The notes: generated by a model not told the origin, from the sequence alone. A stretch of DNA of 42,333 nt from CAINFV01 sp964409235 (GCA_964409235.1 CAYPCN010000012.1:1-42333); one strand, 5' to 3'; shown: positions 1 through 8,436, counted from the first letter of the stretch. A program made the numbers and translations.

Positions 1-58
1 GAGAAATTGGGTGTCTTATGAATCATGCAAACGTTGAATGTCAACTAGAATTTTTGTA

Positions 59-86
59 TTGAGTTCCGAAGCGGTTGTGGTAGACT
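59..86 (+). promoter_or_regulatory. Candidate promoter for the lipoprotein gene
   Basis: A TTGAGT -35-like box (59-64) and a TAGACT -10-like box (81-86) are separated by 16 bases. They lie about 30 bases upstream of the GTG start at 116 and ahead of its purine-rich ribosome-binding site. Both boxes are imperfect, so this is a guess from consensus matching only. Confidence 0.3.
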
Positions 87-115
87 GTTCGCATGACTTA
101 AGAGAGAGGTGTGAT

Positions 116-535
116 GTGAGGGCGTGTATTCTTCTTGGCTGTCTCTTCCTCTGCGCGTGTTCATCCCCCTACGTCGCAGCACGGTCGTTTTATACCAGCC
201 GAAAAGACTTAGCTTCCTATGTCCTTGACACACCTGATCCCGAAAAGACTTCGATGGGTCTTGGACAGCTAATATGGGTGCGCTGGAAAGCCCCGCAAAC
301 CGATAATGACCTCGTGATCGATGCAACGCTGCGTTTTACAGATGGCTCTGAAAAAGCTATTTCCTATTCTCTTGATGGAAAAGGCGGATGGCTAATGATC
401 GAAATTCCCGCGGAAGAGCGGCAACAAAGGGGAAGCCTCCTAAGCTACAAAATCATATTGCGGCACAACAAAGAAATTCTCGCCTCTACCCAACATAAGC
501 TTTGGGTTGAAAAGGTTGAAATAATGGACTCTTAA
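116..535 (+). CDS. Small predicted lipoprotein, unknown function
   Basis: A 139-residue protein read from a GTG at 116, preceded by AGAGAGAGG at 101-109. The frame is open from 38, but the residues before 116 do not look like a protein N-terminus, whereas the GTG start gives a short hydrophobic signal ending in a lipobox (Leu12-Cys13-Ala14-Cys15). This predicts signal peptidase II cleavage and an acylated Cys15. The mature part is polar, with several beta-strand-like stretches (around GQLIWVRWKAP and KAISYSLDGKGGWLMIEIP) that suggest a small beta-sandwich. I do not recognise a family. The Cdc20-like gene follows 39 bases downstream on the same strand, but a separate promoter candidate for that gene lies inside the 3' end of this one, so co-transcription is uncertain. 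Confidence 0.7.
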   Translation: MRACILLGCLFLCACSSPYVAARSFYTSRKDLASYVLDTPDPEKTSMGLGQLIWVRWKAPQTDNDLVIDATLRFTDGSEKAISYSLDGKGGWLMIEIPAEERQQRGSLLSYKIILRHNKEILASTQHKLWVEKVEIMDS

Positions 536-544
536 TTGTAAAAT
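516..544 (+). promoter_or_regulatory. Candidate promoter for the Cdc20-like gene
   Basis: A TTGAAA -35 box (516-521) and a TAAAAT -10 box (539-544) are exactly 17 bases apart, a good match to the vegetative (sigma-66/70) consensus. They straddle the stop of the upstream lipoprotein gene. Transcription would begin near 551, giving a 5' leader of about 24 bases with no visible Shine-Dalgarno sequence before the ATG at 575. Confidence 0.45.
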
Positions 545-574
545 CTTGCCTTTAGCAACAACTCTATTTTTATT

Positions 575-1816
575 ATGTCATATAATCTCGATCGATTTAT
601 TAGACCCGTTAATCCGGACGCAATACCTTTTTTCCGTTGGGTTCAGCAAGACACAGATGTTGTCCCCTACGCACGACGGTTATATCGAGATGGCCTCTGT
701 CAAGCACTCTTTCACAAGACATTCGACGAAAGTTGCTCTCAAAGCGTTTTTTCCTCTCAACCTATCGGCGCACGATCGTTGTCCAATCCAGCGCGCTCTA
801 CGCGGCCTAAACCTCCCCCTCAGTCGTTGCGACTCCTTGGGACATTCCCGCTGAAAATTTTAGATGGCCCCGGCATAGAAGAGACGGCCGATCTCCCTTC
901 TCGGCTGCTTTGCCCTCTCTCAAATGACACGTTTGTGGCCGCATGTGGAGCCGGAATTCACCAGGTCCGATTTAACGAAGATGGATCATTCCAGGCAACA
1001 GCTCTCGTCGACATAGAGAGCGAGCTAGAGATGGCCGACGAAGACACCATAATCTCCCATGTCGCTGTGATGGATCCTAGAGTCAATTCGTTTCTTACGG
1101 CCACTACTCGCGGTCAGCTCTATCACATCGTTGGCCCTCACCTCGTACGCACTATTCAAGACGAAGAATCATGCCCTCCTGTTGCCGACATGTTTTCGCA
1201 CGATACGTCAACGTTTGTAGTTGGATACCAAAATGACACGGTACGAGTCGAGGATGTTCGAACACGACGCTGCCGCGAGCTCTCCTTTGCCGATGGAGCT
1301 ACGCACATCGCCCAACTGCCAAACTCTGAGTACTATGCTACGGCGTCTGAGTGTGGACTTTCCGTCTTCGACCTCCGCTCCACTCAGCGACCAACGCAGT
1401 TCAGAGCTACGTCATCGTTGGTGACCGCTCTTGCATGGCAGTCGCTCCCCCAAGGGCGATCGCTCGTCGCTGCCGTCCGCGGTTCCTCGCCCACCCTTGT
1501 CGTCCACGCTATGGATGCCACGCTTTCTCCTCGCACCACAGCGAAGACATATGGCATCGTGCGGTCCATCCTATGTTCGAATCAGGAGCCATCCATCATC
1601 ACTCTTCGAGAACATAGCGAAAAGAAATGCTGTATCGTGTGGCACTACGCCCCAAACCAGCCGTATCAGATTGAATGCATGGACGTCGGGCAGATCACGA
1701 CCGGCGACACCCCCTCATGCGCGGCTTTAGAACCCAATAACCACTCGTTCATCGCGGCGTTCCCTGACGGCGAGTGCTTTTGTTACTGGCCTCTCGTCCG
1801 TCCAGCGCCTCGATAA
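575..1816 (+). CDS. Cdc20/Cdh1 (Fizzy)-like WD-repeat protein, candidate host-directed effector
   Basis: A 413-residue protein with no signal peptide or membrane segment. Its order of landmarks matches eukaryotic APC/C coactivators. A DRFI motif (residues 6-9, compare the C-box DRFIPxR) is followed by a Tyr/Leu-rich stretch (YARRLYRDGLCQALF, 32-46). Next come KPPP (79-82) and FPLKILDGPGI (91-101, compare PFKVLDAPGI/EL before the Cdc20 propeller). A region of about 300 residues then has degenerate WD-like blades: DVR (227-229), FDLRS (265-269) followed by SSLVTALAW (280-288, compare VKALAW), and CIVWHY (353-358, compare ILVWKYPS). The last blade ends PDGECFCYWPL. True W-D pairs are mostly lost and there is no C-terminal Ile-Arg tail. 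In the host, coactivators bring substrates to the APC/C ubiquitin ligase. A bacterial version could imitate or block this, which is inference. The alternative is an unrelated seven-bladed propeller. The ATG has no clear ribosome-binding site. Confidence 0.6.
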   Translation: MSYNLDRFIRPVNPDAIPFFRWVQQDTDVVPYARRLYRDGLCQALFHKTFDESCSQSVFSSQPIGARSLSNPARSTRPKPPPQSLRLLGTFPLKILDGPGIEETADLPSRLLCPLSNDTFVAACGAGIHQVRFNEDGSFQATALVDIESELEMADEDTIISHVAVMDPRVNSFLTATTRGQLYHIVGPHLVRTIQDEESCPPVADMFSHDTSTFVVGYQNDTVRVEDVRTRRCRELSFADGATHIAQLPNSEYYATASECGLSVFDLRSTQRPTQFRATSSLVTALAWQSLPQGRSLVAAVRGSSPTLVVHAMDATLSPRTTAKTYGIVRSILCSNQEPSIITLREHSEKKCCIVWHYAPNQPYQIECMDVGQITTGDTPSCAALEPNNHSFIAAFPDGECFCYWPLVRPAPR

Positions 1817-1873
1817 GCGCGGCAAGACATCTCTCTGACGCTGCGTTCGCAGTGACGTCCGAACAGAGTGACG

Positions 1874-3379
1874 TTAGAGACATGCTTTCCAGTCTTCACA
1901 CTCCTCTCGAGAGAGGAAAAGGATCCCAGCAAAGAACAGCACAATGATAAACCAGCGGGCCATCGTCGGAGGGATAAGCCCTCCGTCAACCGTACCCCAA
2001 GGTACTTCTGGAGCGTTTTCTACCAATGTCAGCCCCATGCGAAGAAATGCGGTCGCCCCATGAGCGAACAGCTGCGGAATGATGGGGAAAGGATAGAAGA
2101 GCACCGCGAGGAGGATGGCTGGCATAGCGGCGGAAAACAATGCGGGAATGAGAAGATTATACACAAAGCCTAAGAGCGAGAAATCCTGCAGAAAGGCAAG
2201 TTGATAGGGACAAACGACGCACGACACAGCAATGAGCAGCGACAGTGCTGGCAAAAGCCATTCAAGAGCGAGGAGCGCAAGTTGGTCTGATCGAGACCAG
2301 TGGATGACATCGGCCATCTGCCGTTGAGGGAATATCCTACGAAGAAAGGAAAGCACGGGTCGCGAGAAAAACACGATGGCAGCAGTGGCTAAAAAACTCA
2401 GCTGAAACCCAATTGAGATCGTGGAGGCGGGATCATAGAAAACAGCGACGATAAGCCCCACGCCCAGGCTGTTGATCGCTGATGTCCGACGGTTCAGCAG
2501 CACCCCTCCTAACAGCACCGTGGCCGCACACCATGCTCGGACAACGGACGGCAATGGGCCAATGATGAAACAATAGAGCGTCAGGACGAGCATCGCAACC
2601 AACGCTCGCAGCTGAGCTCCAATTCCTCGACACAAGAATGCTGTGAGAGCCGCTACAATGCCAAAATGAAACCCAGAAACGGCAAGAATATGTTCAACAC
2701 CTGCTCGATGCATGGCCTGTTGCAGAAATCGGTCTTTTCCTAATCCAAAGGCCAACGCCCCTGCAACCTGACGAATTTCTTGATCTGGAAACAGAGTGAC
2801 GAGCCTCTTCCTGAACATATTGCGGGCTCTCACTCGCCATTCGACACACGACATCGTCTTCTGAAGCACTATGGCTTTCTCATAATGAGGCTTCACGTGA
2901 ATTTGGAGCTGGTCATCGACATGGATGCGGGCAGGCATCAGGTAGAGAGTCCCGCCAAGGAGAGGACAGGGCGAAGGAGCGTATACTGGGACCCCAAGGC
3001 CCTGGACCAGCGCCGCCCCATCAGCCGTGCGAAATCGATGCACATGCAACATGAGTTTCCACAGTGGACGCCCGTGAAGCGTTATGAGAGAGCGATCGCT
3101 GACCTCTACGACGATCTCTCCGGTACGTGGTGAGAACGGCTCTCTAGGTATGTGCACCCGAAGAGAGGTAACAGCCGCGGCAACGGCCATTATAAGGAGA
3201 GCCCACCCACAACGCCGATACGGGAACAAAAACAGTAGAGCAAAGAACAGGGGGAGATCTGCGGCTGACAGGAGGTGGAAGTTCAATGCCGCTGAACTGC
3301 CAAGAAACAATGCGGTACCGACAAAGAGAGCAGGATGACGAGCCCAAAACTCGTCAATCCTGCTGGCCAAAGCGTTCAC
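1874..3379 (-). CDS. comEC: ComEC/Rec2-type competence channel, without the nuclease domain
   Basis: A 501-residue polytopic membrane protein. Hydrophobic segments near residues 16-34 and 42-72 are followed by a soluble segment (about 80-165) at the position of the ComEC OB-like domain. The competence domain follows, with the signature ILAVSGFHFG (231-240), and then many membrane helices to the C-terminus. ComEC forms the inner-membrane channel for uptake of single-stranded DNA. Many family members run to 700-800 residues with a metallo-beta-lactamase-like domain at the end; that part is absent here, as in the short chlamydial ComEC. The GTG start at 3379 lies one base after the stop of the upstream gene and has only a weak AAGG nearby, which suggests translational coupling. 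The beta-grasp protein at 18.8-19.3 kb could be another competence-type component, but it is not linked. Confidence 0.85.
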   Translation of the reverse strand: MNALASRIDEFWARHPALFVGTALFLGSSAALNFHLLSAADLPLFFALLFLFPYRRCGWALLIMAVAAAVTSLRVHIPREPFSPRTGEIVVEVSDRSLITLHGRPLWKLMLHVHRFRTADGAALVQGLGVPVYAPSPCPLLGGTLYLMPARIHVDDQLQIHVKPHYEKAIVLQKTMSCVEWRVRARNMFRKRLVTLFPDQEIRQVAGALAFGLGKDRFLQQAMHRAGVEHILAVSGFHFGIVAALTAFLCRGIGAQLRALVAMLVLTLYCFIIGPLPSVVRAWCAATVLLGGVLLNRRTSAINSLGVGLIVAVFYDPASTISIGFQLSFLATAAIVFFSRPVLSFLRRIFPQRQMADVIHWSRSDQLALLALEWLLPALSLLIAVSCVVCPYQLAFLQDFSLLGFVYNLLIPALFSAAMPAILLAVLFYPFPIIPQLFAHGATAFLRMGLTLVENAPEVPWGTVDGGLIPPTMARWFIIVLFFAGILFLSREECEDWKACL

Positions 3380-3380
3380 C

Positions 3381-4349
3381 TTAGCTCGCTGTCGGCGAAC
3401 GCTTTTCAGATGGGGAAGCGACGCCCCCTTCTTCCCAAGAAAGCCCCATCTCTTCTTCTAGAGACAGAGGTGTGGCCGTGTAGAAATTTTCCTCCCGAGG
3501 AAAACGAGAAGATTCTTCTGCAGGCTCATTCTCTGACTCATGGAGACGAAGAGGGACAATCGGAGCGTCGTCATCGTCGACTTCTTCCTTCTGTTCTTCC
3601 ACAGGGTCGCGAATGTAAAATGCTCCTTCGTACTGCTTGTTTCGTCGAAGACGCTCAAGATCATCGCGAATTAACGTCGTAGGAGGAGGAAGGACTGTTG
3701 TAAGTACGGGAGGAACAGTCGCCTCTTTGGCAATCTCACTGGCCGATGACGACTCCGCGAGCGGAGAGGTGGGCTCTAACACTGGCGGAATCACCACCTG
3801 TGGAAGATCGCCCTTCGCCTTTCCCTCTCGAATCTCGTCGCCGCTACTCTCTTCACGGCTGCCACGACGGCGTCTCTGCCCGCGACGACGATCGCGACGA
3901 CGATCATGGCGTCCTTCAATCACAGAGGAAGAGGGTGCTATAGCCTCGGCTCTCTCTTCTTCGGCAACAACGTCCTCTCCTTCTGGTACCGATGCCGAAG
4001 GCTCTTTCAACGGAGCTTGTGGTGGCACCACCTCTTTCTTCTCCGTTTCTTTATGCGACTTTGGCGTCTCACGATGGACGGGTGCTCTCATCGGTCCCTC
4101 TAACGAAGCCGCTTTTAAGGGAACACGACCTTCGCGCACTTCCAACACCTCATAGTCCGAGGCAGGAACCATAAACGCTCGAGGTCGTTCTAGGTTTCGA
4201 AAGAAACAATTCGTGCCGAAGGACACCACTTCGAGGGCTTCGACAATATATTCTTCTTGCCCAGGGACTTTGCTATTGCGCACGACGATGCGACAGCCAT
4301 CCTTAGGCGTGATAACAGTTTCAACAATAGGTTCGCGTGTATAATCCAC
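3381..4349 (-). CDS. Conserved chlamydial-type protein with Arg-rich centre and acidic tail
   Basis: A 322-residue soluble protein next to gapA, the position of the uncharacterised CT504 in Chlamydia; homology to CT504 is my inference from position. Residues 1-80 look folded (for example IVETVITPKDGCRIVVRNSK and EALEVVSFGTNCFFRNLERP) and may form a small beta-rich domain. The middle is Pro/Glu/Ser-rich low complexity interrupted by an Arg block (RHDRRRDRRRGQRRRRG, about 148-164). The C-terminal third is acidic and probably disordered. Such Arg blocks often bind nucleic acid, but nothing here fixes the partner. The gene is followed by comEC with almost no gap and shares its strand with gapA, from which it is separated by about 200 bases. 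Confidence 0.7.
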   Translation of the reverse strand: MDYTREPIVETVITPKDGCRIVVRNSKVPGQEEYIVEALEVVSFGTNCFFRNLERPRAFMVPASDYEVLEVREGRVPLKAASLEGPMRAPVHRETPKSHKETEKKEVVPPQAPLKEPSASVPEGEDVVAEEERAEAIAPSSSVIEGRHDRRRDRRRGQRRRRGSREESSGDEIREGKAKGDLPQVVIPPVLEPTSPLAESSSASEIAKEATVPPVLTTVLPPPTTLIRDDLERLRRNKQYEGAFYIRDPVEEQKEEVDDDDAPIVPLRLHESENEPAEESSRFPREENFYTATPLSLEEEMGLSWEEGGVASPSEKRSPTAS

Positions 4350-4551
4350 TCTATTTCAGATCCTTGTCTTTGAGCTTAGCCACGTTCACAACCCCAGCTT
4401 CGAATTGGATGAGCACGGCGGTCAAAGTGGGACGATTTCCGATGAGGCCAATAGCGGATGACTATTGGTGAAGGGGAAAGCGCAGCAGATTGGCCACCAC
4501 AGCCAGCTAGTTCAGAGCATATGGTCGTGAACATGGACAAAAATTTCACTC

Positions 4552-5559
4552 TTATTCTTGAGATGCCATATAGCTGATGAGATCAGCAACCCGTTCGGAA
4601 TAGCCAAGCTCATTATCATACCAAGCAATGAGCTTATAGAAATTCGAATTCAAGCCGATACCAGCCCCCGCATCAAAAATAGAAGAATGTAGATCTCCGA
4701 TAAAATCAGATGAAACGACCTCTTCGTCCGTATACCCCAAAATTCCTTTCATGCTGCCATTGGCCGCTTCTCGCATTGTAGCGCAGATGGACGCATAATC
4801 TGTTGGTTTTGTAAGGCGCACCGTGAGGTCGACCACCGACACGCACGGCACAGGGACGCGAAAGGCCATTCCAGTCAGTTTGCCTTTGAGTTCAGGAAGG
4901 CAGATCGAAACAGCCTTTGCGGCCCCTGTTGAAGCAGGGATGATGTTTTGACCTGCACCACGTCCACCGCGGAAATCTTTTTTCGATGGACCGTCGACAG
5001 TAGGTTGAGACGCTGTCAAGGCATGGATGGTTGTCATTAACCCTTCTTCAATACCATACGTATCGAGAAGAACCTTGCACACAGGTGCCAGGCAGTTGGT
5101 CGTACACGACGCATTCGAAACAATGGTATCTGTATCAGGGTTGTACTTCGTATGATTCACCCCCATGACAAAGGTGGGGATATCTCCCTTAGCAGGCGCA
5201 GTAATGATAACCCGCTTGGCGCCAGCAGAGAGATGCTTAGCAGCATTCTCAGATGAAGTAAATAAGCCTGTAGACTCGATAACATAGTCAACACCGAGAT
5301 CGTGGTAAGGCATCAGCGCCGGATCTCTTTGATTAAAGACGCGAATGGACGTCCCATTGACCACAATGGAGTCGGACGTCGACGTCACTTCTCCCGGATA
5401 TCGACGATGGGTGGAGTCATGTTGAAAAAGATAGGCAAGATTGTCGGGAGGGACAATGTCATTCACAGAAACGACTTTCACATCATTTCGTTGTAAGAGG
5501 CACCGTAGGACAAGACGTCCAATCCTCCCAAATCCGTTAATCGCTACTGTAACGGCCAT
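4552..5559 (-). CDS. gapA: Glyceraldehyde-3-phosphate dehydrogenase
   Basis: A 335-residue enzyme, the usual length for type I GAPDH. It converts glyceraldehyde-3-phosphate, NAD and phosphate to 1,3-bisphosphoglycerate in cytosolic glycolysis. The NAD-binding start INGFGRIGR (8-16) and the catalytic loop SNASCTTNCLAP, with the active Cys at 152, are intact, and the C-terminal WYDNELGYS motif is present. The ATG at 5559 follows an AGAGGAG sequence. It lies downstream of rplQ in the same direction, separated by 358 bases that carry a degenerate half of the dispersed repeat, so it probably has its own promoter. The rplQ-gapA adjacency is shared with Chlamydia. Confidence 0.97.
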   Translation of the reverse strand: MAVTVAINGFGRIGRLVLRCLLQRNDVKVVSVNDIVPPDNLAYLFQHDSTHRRYPGEVTSTSDSIVVNGTSIRVFNQRDPALMPYHDLGVDYVIESTGLFTSSENAAKHLSAGAKRVIITAPAKGDIPTFVMGVNHTKYNPDTDTIVSNASCTTNCLAPVCKVLLDTYGIEEGLMTTIHALTASQPTVDGPSKKDFRGGRGAGQNIIPASTGAAKAVSICLPELKGKLTGMAFRVPVPCVSVVDLTVRLTKPTDYASICATMREAANGSMKGILGYTDEEVVSSDFIGDLHSSIFDAGAGIGLNSNFYKLIAWYDNELGYSERVADLISYMASQE

Positions 5560-5917
5560 ATCGCGATTCTCCTCTGCTGAGCTGATGCAACCTTTTCACT
5601 GTGAGAGACTTATGCATCAAGAGCAACCAATGTTTAGAAACCCATTATGAATCCACACCATACCGTATTTGGGTCGTTTCTGAAAAGGATGTAGAACGGC
5701 GAACCATTTGCGATATACCTTGTGGAAGATAGAGTAGAATCTTTTTGGCCGAACCTCCGCACCCATCACACCCTCGTGCAGCAGCTCCTTGGGTAGGGGG
5801 ATTCGTTCACCAATAATTCCCGAAAATTCAACCGAATGGCTTGAGCTTGAGAAGATGGAACATAAACCTCTTTGGAGCAGCCTCACAAGAGCCGCTCCAT
5901 AGGCCGTGTACGTTCTG
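5560..5917. other. Intergenic region between rplQ and gapA
   Basis: This 358-base stretch holds no convincing gene. A 106-residue open frame on the minus strand runs through it but overlaps the repeat remnant, lacks a start context and has no recognisable protein character. The remnant of the dispersed repeat occupies 5702-5768. I see no clear terminator for the ribosomal operon. The gapA promoter presumably lies here, but I could not pick a convincing pair of boxes. Confidence 0.5.
5702..5768 (+). repeat. Degenerate left half of the dispersed intergenic repeat (copy 3)
   Basis: This stretch aligns by eye with the left part of the full copy at 18625. Shared blocks include CATTTGCGAT, GGA-GATAGAG and ATCTTTTTGNCCGAA, and the match carries on into CTCCNCACCCAT. 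The central palindrome and the right arm seen in the full copies are not recognisable downstream. The strand symbol only records the orientation matching the other copies. Confidence 0.55.
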
Positions 5918-6349
5918 TTACGCTGAAAGGAATTCAAGGGAACACTGCGATCCTTGATCGCCAGTGCGGGCTACAGGGAGGCGCGTGATGCGCGTATACC
6001 CGCCATTCCGATCTTGAAAACGTGGTCCAAGAACATCGAACAACTTTTCAATGACCCTTCGATCGATGTTGTAGGAGGAAGTATTCCCCGCTTTCGCTGC
6101 TCTGCGCTCTTTTGCAGTCAACGCGTTAAAGCGAATCATCAGATCCCCAACAGCCCGACGCCGGCTTCCCAACGTATTCTCCTTCGCCAGTGTCACCATT
6201 TGATCCGCAAAACGCCTAAGCTCTTTGGCCTTCGGTATAGTCGTCACGATCTTTTCGTGATAAATCAACGATTTTAACATATTCGCAAACATACATCGCC
6301 GATGCGACGACGTCCGACTGAGTTTGGCTCTTCTCTTCGCGTGTCTCAT
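5918..6349 (-). CDS. rplQ: 50S ribosomal protein L17
   Basis: A 143-residue protein opening MRHAKRRAKLSRTSSHRRCMFANM, close to the canonical L17 start (MRH-x-x-x-R-x-KL-x-R). It includes the TIPKAKELRRFAD segment. L17 sits near the peptide exit tunnel of the large subunit. Its start lies three bases beyond the rpoA stop, so it is co-translated with rpoA. The last 15-20 residues, after ITRLPVARTGD, extend beyond the compact bacterial core. It is the final gene of the ribosomal cluster. Confidence 0.96.
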   Translation of the reverse strand: MRHAKRRAKLSRTSSHRRCMFANMLKSLIYHEKIVTTIPKAKELRRFADQMVTLAKENTLGSRRRAVGDLMIRFNALTAKERRAAKAGNTSSYNIDRRVIEKLFDVLGPRFQDRNGGYTRITRLPVARTGDQGSQCSLEFLSA

Positions 6350-6352
6350 AAG

Positions 6353-7453
6353 CTATTTTTTCTCTTTTTTACTCTTGCGTTCTTCGATAATCTCACGAAT
6401 GCGCTCTTTTACATTTTCGCAAGTGATTCCAAATCGAGATAGATCCATGCCAAGGTTTAACCCCATGTCCAAGAGCTTCGCCTTGATTTCATTTAATGAC
6501 TTCTTCCCAAAATTTCGGAATTCTAACATCCTTTTCTCAGGGATGCACACGAGCTCTGCAATCGTATCAATGTTCGCGCTGGAAAGACAATTTGTCGACC
6601 GAACAGACAACTCTATCTCATCGATGCGCAAGATCAGCTTGTCCAAAAGCCGATCATCATCTCCAGTATCGCTACGGGGTTGCTCAAAGAGAAGCTCATG
6701 CTCTTGAATTTGCGTAAAGACTTCAAGGCTTCTCATTAAAATCTGCGCAGAAAAGGAAAGAGCCTCAGCAGGTGTCAGTCGACCATCTGTCGTCACCTCC
6801 AGCACTAGCCGATCATAATCCGTATCCTGCCCAACACGCGTATTTTCTATTGCATAGTTGGCCAATACGACAGGAGAAAACGAAGTGTCGAGGATAATCT
6901 CCCCTTCCATCCGATTTGAAATTTGATGGCGTTCAGCACTGACATAGCCTCGACCAAAGCCTACTCGGAAATCAATTTGCCGCTTCATCGGCTTTGTCAC
7001 AGTAAAGAGCACTAACTCTGGGTTGACCACCTCAAAAGGAGAGCTTTTCATAACCTCGCCTAATGTGATGGAAACCTTGCCGCCGCGCTGATCCAACAAC
7101 TCCTGCGAGACTTCGACAACAGAGGTGACAAAACGAGTGTCACGGCTGACATGGGTTTCATCACTCGCAAGACGTCGAAGCAACGCCCCTTTGATGTTCA
7201 GGACAATGTTGGTGATATCTTCAACAATGCCTTCAACAGCCATAAACTCATGAGGAACCTCTTCCATACGGAATGAGATAATCCCCGGCGTCTCCAATGA
7301 CGAAAGGAGAACGCGACGCAGAGCATTGCCAACACTATGGCCAAATACTCTCTCAAATGGCTCAATAATAAACTTCGCATAGGTAGGAGTCGCTGTTGAC
7401 TCCTCAACCTTAATTCGACGAGGCCTTTCCTGAGCGCCGAATTTCACCAGCAT
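6353..7453 (-). CDS. rpoA: RNA polymerase alpha subunit
   Basis: A 366-residue protein. The N-terminal assembly domain has the landmark IEPFERVFGHSVGNALRRVL, in which alpha dimerises and nucleates beta and beta-prime. The C-terminal domain (about 290-350) has the helix-hairpin pattern AELVCIPEKRMLEFRNFGKKSLNEI that contacts UP elements and activators. The ATG at 7453 is preferred over the in-frame TTG at 7459 because AGGAG stands seven bases upstream. It lies between rpsK and rplQ with no rpsD in between, as in Chlamydia. The short Lys-rich C-terminus is ordinary. Confidence 0.97.
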   Translation of the reverse strand: MLVKFGAQERPRRIKVEESTATPTYAKFIIEPFERVFGHSVGNALRRVLLSSLETPGIISFRMEEVPHEFMAVEGIVEDITNIVLNIKGALLRRLASDETHVSRDTRFVTSVVEVSQELLDQRGGKVSITLGEVMKSSPFEVVNPELVLFTVTKPMKRQIDFRVGFGRGYVSAERHQISNRMEGEIILDTSFSPVVLANYAIENTRVGQDTDYDRLVLEVTTDGRLTPAEALSFSAQILMRSLEVFTQIQEHELLFEQPRSDTGDDDRLLDKLILRIDEIELSVRSTNCLSSANIDTIAELVCIPEKRMLEFRNFGKKSLNEIKAKLLDMGLNLGMDLSRFGITCENVKERIREIIEERKSKKEKK

Positions 7454-7549
7454 GTACAACTCCTGATCGAAAGGTTATGTTCGACGTATACCCCAACAGA
7501 TGCTCTCAGAAAGGGTATGAAGACAAAAAACCGCACAAAATATGAAACG

Positions 7550-7957
7550 CTACGCTCTTCTTCGTTTGCGAGCTCGGCACCCATTATGAGGCACGGGAGT
7601 CGTATCGCGAATAGCTGTCACCGTTAGCCCAGAACTCATCAACCCGCGCACGGCCGGTTCACGCCCCGCTCCGGGTCCTTTTAAATTCACTTCGATTTCT
7701 TTCATCCCTTGAGCAACAGCGATCTTCCCAGCATCTTGAGCAGCAACGGTGGCCGCAAATGCCGACGATTTGCGAGATCCTGAATATCCAGTTTTCCCAG
7801 CAGAAGACCATGCAATCACCCGGCCAACAGGGTCTGAAATGGCAATAATCGTATTGTTAAACGAAGCTTTGACATGCGCCACTCCTATCGGAACATTGCG
7901 CACAACCTTTTTCTTCATCGCTTTCTTTTGAGGAACAGTCGGCTTAGTCGTATTCAA
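7550..7957 (-). CDS. rpsK: 30S ribosomal protein S11
   Basis: A 135-residue protein with the S11 core (VAHVKASFNNTIIAISDP, GYSGSRKSSAFAATVAAQ, and the end TPVPHNGCRARKRRRA). S11 lies on the platform of the small subunit near the 16S 3' end. No ATG fits: the first in-frame ATG falls inside the conserved Lys-rich N-terminus. A TTG at 7957 has a perfectly spaced AAGGAG (six bases) and gives a length close to other chlamydial S11 proteins, so I chose it. The frame is open a further eight codons upstream to a GTG at 7981. Confidence 0.94.
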   Translation of the reverse strand: MNTTKPTVPQKKAMKKKVVRNVPIGVAHVKASFNNTIIAISDPVGRVIAWSSAGKTGYSGSRKSSAFAATVAAQDAGKIAVAQGMKEIEVNLKGPGAGREPAVRGLMSSGLTVTAIRDTTPVPHNGCRARKRRRA

Positions 7958-7981
7958 AGAGGATCTCCTTCTACCACACAA

Positions 7982-8362
7982 TTATTGCTGAGGTGCTTTC
8001 TTCTTGCCAGCGACCGTTCTACGCGGCCCCTTCCTAGTCCGAGCATTTGTTCGTGTTCTCTGCCCACGTACAGGCAATCCAAGTTTATGCCGCATTCCGC
8101 GATAGCAATGGATGTTCACCAACCGCTTGATGTTATTCTGAACCTGTCGACGAAGATCCCCTTCAATCGTAAACTCGGCTTGCAACAAATTCGTAATCCT
8201 CGCCACATCATCTGCCGACAATTGACGCGCACGCATGTCAGGATTCAACTTCAGCCGGTCGATAATCTGCCTGGACAAGACCGGGCCTATGCCATATAGA
8301 TATCTCAGGCCCACTTCCAAACGCTTGTTATCTGGAATGTCAACGCCTACTATTCGAACCAT
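7982..8362 (-). CDS. rpsM: 30S ribosomal protein S13
   Basis: A 126-residue protein beginning MVRIVGVDIPDNKRLEVGL and ending in the basic tail RTRTNARTRKGPRRTVAGKKKAPQQ region. Both are typical of S13, which bridges the small-subunit head and the large subunit. The ATG at 8362 has GGAG six bases upstream. The longer frame reaching 8440 adds a Cys-rich stretch with no family counterpart and was dropped. It directly follows secY; rpmJ, infA and map, which lie here in many bacteria, are absent. Confidence 0.95.
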   Translation of the reverse strand: MVRIVGVDIPDNKRLEVGLRYLYGIGPVLSRQIIDRLKLNPDMRARQLSADDVARITNLLQAEFTIEGDLRRQVQNNIKRLVNIHCYRGMRHKLGLPVRGQRTRTNARTRKGPRRTVAGKKKAPQQ

Positions 8363-8436
8363 CGTCTTCTCCTGGAAATTAGAAGATCCTGAAAATCGTA
8401 TCAAAAAATCACATTTGCAGCAATCGCTCACGGCTC

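Noticed and set aside
546..854. 102-residue plus-strand frame from a TTG at 546
   Set aside because: It overlaps the Cdc20-like gene in another frame, and its translation lacks any recognisable pattern.
1835..1865. Possible terminator between the Cdc20-like gene and comEC
   Set aside because: Only a 5-bp stem (CTGCG/CGCAG) with a two-base loop and no T-tract; too weak to list.
3637..4155. 172-residue plus-strand open frame, Ser/Arg-rich
   Set aside because: It is the antisense of the Arg/Glu-rich gene at 3381-4349; low-complexity codons keep the opposite strand open.
5617..5937. 106-residue minus-strand open frame between gapA and rplQ
   Set aside because: It overlaps the repeat remnant and the rplQ 3' end, has no ribosome-binding site and reads as translated intergenic sequence.
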